Below are positions 62,501 through 64,000 of a stretch of DNA of 64,000 bases, in pieces. The translations under genes were made by a program, and so were the position numbers. The notes beneath the pieces were generated by a model, which searched no databases, was not told where the DNA came from, and worked only from the letters and a program-made list of their open reading frames with translations. Position 1 is the first letter of the stretch. Every line of letters starts with the position of its first letter. The DNA comes from Escallonia rubra (taxonomy: Eukaryota; Streptophyta; Magnoliopsida; Escalloniales; Escalloniaceae), in the NCBI GenBank assembly GCA_033065855.1, contig JAVXUO010003001.1, positions 248,001 through 312,000 on the forward strand, given 5' to 3'.

Positions 62501-62726
62501 TCCTCTTAATCTGTTGGTGATCTTGTAACAGGTGCCTCGTGGAGCAGCTGCTCCCTTTTGTTTTAAGACTGGGCTTGTCCATCTCGAGCAGAATCAACTA
62601 CCAGATGCATTGTCTTGTTTCGATGAAGCTTTCCTGGCACTGGCAAAGGATCAATCTCGTGGAGCTGACATCAAGGCTCAAGCCACTATATGTGCCCAGT
62701 ACAAAATTGCGGTCACTCTTCTTCAG
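42401..62726 (+). CDS. TWD40-1: TWD40-1, TPLATE/TSET endocytic complex subunit (3' end outside window)
   Basis: Subunit of the plant TPLATE (TSET) adaptor complex acting in clathrin-mediated endocytosis at the plasma membrane; matches Arabidopsis At3g50590 as I recall it. Exons: 42401-42533, 42663-42772, 43293-43458, 44406-44506, 44653-44725, 44829-44964, 46433-46593, 48485-48609, 48683-48782, 49126-49222, 50269-50320, 53924-54025, 54102-54248, 54358-54520, 54619-54849, 54928-55082, 56275-56403, 57005-57122, 57251-57446, 57606-57717, 57803-57957, 60338-61775, 62532-62726. Frame holds at every junction; 1465 codons. WD40 beta-propeller sequence comes first (LLAWDVSTERP, LQVWKTRV), then a COP-like alpha-solenoid (exons 19-23). 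The long exon 22 ends in a disordered part with repeated LPDGGVPP. The remaining roughly 150 residues expected for the family are not seen before 64000. Intron 17 is AT-AC. Confidence 0.95.
46594..48484. other. Intron 7 of TWD40-1 with an unexplained antisense frame
   Basis: A 1.9-kb intron. At 47045-47257 the minus strand has an open frame ending WILDFVESIKIGDLGITQKDLGRM...; the plus strand over the same DNA is Pro-rich. It looks more like an old gene or transposon fragment than random DNA, but I do not recognise a family and cannot claim a gene. Confidence 0.3.
49337..49372 (+). repeat. G-rich tract in intron 10 of TWD40-1
   Basis: Several long G runs separated by single T or C residues, on the coding strand. 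Potential G-quadruplex; length may be uncertain. Confidence 0.85.
49650..49887 (-). pseudogene. LINE fragment (zf-RVT region) in intron 10 of TWD40-1
   Basis: The minus strand reads ...CLMCKKDADSFDHLLLHCVANSRLWS, a clear match to the C-x2-C...H-x4-C zinc-binding region (zf-RVT) that follows reverse transcriptase in plant LINEs. The frame is short and leaves the expected pattern afterwards, so it is a degenerate, antisense fragment. No poly-A tail or target-site duplication could be assigned. Confidence 0.7.
50828..52623. mobile_element. Mariner/Stowaway-like element, about 1.8 kb, in intron 11 of TWD40-1
   Basis: The left end CTCCCTTTATCACAAAATAAC (after TA) and right end AAATTTTGGGACGGACGGAG are degenerate inverted repeats of the CTCCCTCCGTCCCAAAAT type, extended inward by a TTTTGAG(C/A)(T/C)(G/A)T-like block on both sides. 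This terminus is characteristic of plant Tc1/mariner-type elements. The TA duplication is clear only on the left. No transposase frame is recognised. The interior has a Pro-rich, pyrimidine-rich part (50990-51220) with unrecognised short frames. Confidence 0.6.
53062..53683. mobile_element. hAT-type element, 622 bp, in intron 11 of TWD40-1
   Basis: Left end CTATGAAGCAGGGGTGCGG and right end GAGTCCGTGCTTCCTAG form inverted repeats. The flanking 8 bases ATTCACGC (53054-53061) and ATTCATGT (53684-53691) match at six positions, a decayed duplication. Subterminal GGTGCGGC and CCGCACC units are inverted. It belongs to the same family as the element at 56518. Long (CT)n, (CTAT)n and (CA)n runs lie inside at 53497-53575. 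Confidence 0.82.
53497..53575. repeat. Compound microsatellite (CT)n-(CTAT)n-(CA)n
   Basis: About 18 CT units, then CTAT units, then CA units, inside the hAT element. Confidence 0.9.
55690..56110. repeat. Direct duplication, 224-bp period, in intron 16 of TWD40-1
   Basis: GGATTGCTACTATA starts at 55697 and 55921, and the copies stay alignable through CTTATG(C/G)CTTTCTTTT and GTGAAT(G/C)A(C/T)ACGTGGCAC. They differ by many substitutions and indels, so the duplication is old. Non-coding. Confidence 0.75.
56404..57004 (+). other. U12-type AT-AC intron (intron 17 of TWD40-1)
   Basis: Exon 17 ends CTTCCTTCA and the intron begins ATATCCTC, one base from the U12 consensus ATATCCTT. It ends TTGTTCTCAC, and the branch motif TCCTTAAT (56987-56994) is 11 bases before the end. 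Splicing gives GLPS|FRSLLWVGP, the expected family sequence, whereas no GT-AG alternative does so. Hence removal by the minor spliceosome. The intron contains a 453-bp hAT element. Confidence 0.9.
56518..56970. mobile_element. hAT-type element, 453 bp, in the AT-AC intron
   Basis: Left end CTATGAAGCATGGGT and right end AATCCATGCTTCTTAG are inverted repeats. A perfect 8-bp duplication ATGGCTAG flanks it at 56510-56517 and 56971-56978. Same family as the element at 53062 (GGTGCGGC / CCGCACC subterminal units). No coding capacity. The right duplication ends 8 bases before the U12 branch motif. Confidence 0.93.
59007..59735. repeat. Degenerate repeat-rich part of intron 21 of TWD40-1
   Basis: GACCAGGTGG and GGTCACCTGG-like units with several CCGGTTTGACC / GGTCGGTCAGG stretches occur in inverted orientation at the two ends, as in plant hAT MITEs. 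Neither exact termini nor a target-site duplication could be found. The rest of the 2.4-kb intron (57958-60337) has nothing recognisable. Confidence 0.35.
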
Positions 62727-63447
62727 GTACAATTTTTCTGTGTTTCAAACTGACTATTTTGAACAGGCACCATTTTCCAAGGCAGAAATTCACTTTGTTG
62801 GCCTTTTGGATTTAGATTGGTCTCGCGCTCTTGTCAGATGTTGGTCCCCTGATCCCTCTATAAGCTACATATCCACGTGTTCAATTTGGGGGTTGGGGGG
62901 GTGGCTGTCCTGACTAAGTGATTAGGTATAACCGGAATGTAGTTACTGCTATAGTGGTTTCTCTTTTTTTCTGTTTCACATAACCACTTTGTTCTTTTAA
63001 GTTTTTGTTTAATATTGAATCAAAACGTAGTGGTTTTTTATGTAATGAGTTACTGCCTCAACACTGAAATCATATCTCACAACTTGATTCACGATTGCTC
63101 GAAAATATATCACCTCAACCAAAGGTTTAGCGTGCTTGCTCACTTGATTTTGGGTAAGAAGTTGACTTGCCTATGCGGCCAACAAGAACCATATCAAACC
63201 GCATTTCCTATGGCATATAGTTGGATCTTTAACAAGATATTTCTACTTAAGTACTCAGATTGTAAGTTTGACATGTTAGCCAATGCTATAGATCAACCTG
63301 GAATAAATTGCGGAGGGTGTTTATGACTGTAGAATTTTGCTATTACGTATGTTGTAGTCATCATGCCGCCATCTGCTCTTTCTTCTGATGGTAAATGACA
63401 TTTGTAATTTAAGTTGGTGAATGACCTAATTGGTATCGAAATGAAAA
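62727..63447. other. Intron 23 of TWD40-1 (continues past the window)
   Basis: Starts at the donor CTTCAG|GTACAA. No sequence matching the next expected residues of the family (REILRLQ...) was found before 64000, so the intron must run to or past the edge. Short frames here have no recognisable domain. Confidence 0.6.
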
Positions 63448-64000
63448 GGGAAAATTGCAAAAACCACCCTCGTGGTTTGGGCCAGTTGCAAAAAGACCCC
63501 TGCGGTTACAAAAGTTGCAAATGAACACCTGTGATCGCAAAAGTGTTGCAACCGTTAGAAAAATCATCCAAACTAACGGCATGTGTTGCTCACACTCCTA
63601 AATAGTGCGTTTCATAAATATTAATATAATAAAATGACTAAAATGCCCTCTATTTATTTCTCTCTCCCAAATCCCAAACTTTCTTCCCTAATCTAATGAA
63701 ACCAAACCCTAGCCGCATATCCACCTCCATCACCCCACCCCGCCGCATATCCACCTCCATCACCCCCCCCCGTCTGCCACCTGCCCTACCCACGACCGCC
63801 CCCGTCGCCACCTGCCTCATCGAAACCCGTCGCCGCCACTGCCTCATCAAATCCCATCACCGCGAAACCGTCATGATATCTCGTTGTCGCCATTACCACC
63901 CAATCCCGCAATCGTCATCACCGCCCAGTTCCATTGCCGCCATCACCGCCCAGTTCCGTTGCCGCCATCACCGCCCAATACTGCATCAGCCATCACCGCC
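63448..64000. mobile_element. Truncated repeat, possibly a Mutator-like element end
   Basis: Starts GGGAAAATTGCAAAAACCAC followed by CTCGTGGTTTGGG, a terminal sequence I associate with plant non-coding transposons. The interior becomes CCGCCATCACC-rich, with tandem units of about 26 bases at 63918-64000. The other end is outside the window, so superfamily and size are undetermined. Confidence 0.4.

Overview
The window is nuclear DNA from a flowering plant, almost certainly a eudicot. It has intron-rich genes with AT-rich introns, plant-only gene families (a CDPK-related kinase, an FBD-type F-box protein, a TPLATE/TSET subunit) and nested plant-type transposons. I could not settle the family or genus from sequence alone.

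Layout. 1-6.2 kb is AT-rich intergenic DNA with two local tandem duplications. 6.27-11.09 kb (+) is a complete 11-exon CDPK-related kinase gene. 11.7-13.9 kb is a GC-rich block resembling the LTR of a large retrotransposon, with a 169-bp tandem array. 14.6-28.95 kb is a tandem duplication: copy 1 holds an intact F-box/LRR/FBD gene (16.4-17.8 kb) and copy 2 a frameshifted relative (26.1-27.4 kb). Between and inside the copies lie a solo LTR with a CACTA-like element nested in it, a smaller local duplication of about 1 kb, and two hAT-type elements. Most ends are marked by target-site duplications, and the second copy often preserves the empty site. A hairpin MITE lies at 29.55-29.80 kb. 30.5-35.97 kb (+) is a nine-exon SAP-domain protein gene. 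It converges on a five-exon divergent short-chain dehydrogenase/reductase gene on the minus strand (36.95-39.06 kb). 39.1-42.0 kb is intergenic.

From 42.4 kb to beyond the right edge lies TWD40-1 (TTRAY-type subunit of the TPLATE/TSET endocytic adaptor complex); 23 exons, 1465 codons, are visible and the 3' end is outside. Its introns hold a mariner-like element, two related hAT elements, a LINE fragment and a local duplication. Intron 17 is a minor-spliceosome (U12) AT-AC intron carrying one of the hAT insertions.

The genes do not form an operon or cluster; they are ordinary neighbours (calcium/calmodulin-type signalling kinase, SCF ubiquitin ligase adaptor, putative nuclear SAP protein, oxidoreductase-like protein, endocytic coat subunit). 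Exon models were built by hand from reading frame, splice sites and remembered family sequence. For the four intact gene models every exon junction keeps the frame. I recognised no CRISPR array, rRNA gene, tRNA gene or previously undescribed multi-gene system. The most unusual signals are the AT-AC intron with a transposon just upstream of its branch site, a GC-AG intron in the dehydrogenase gene, and the datable nested insertions around the F-box pair.
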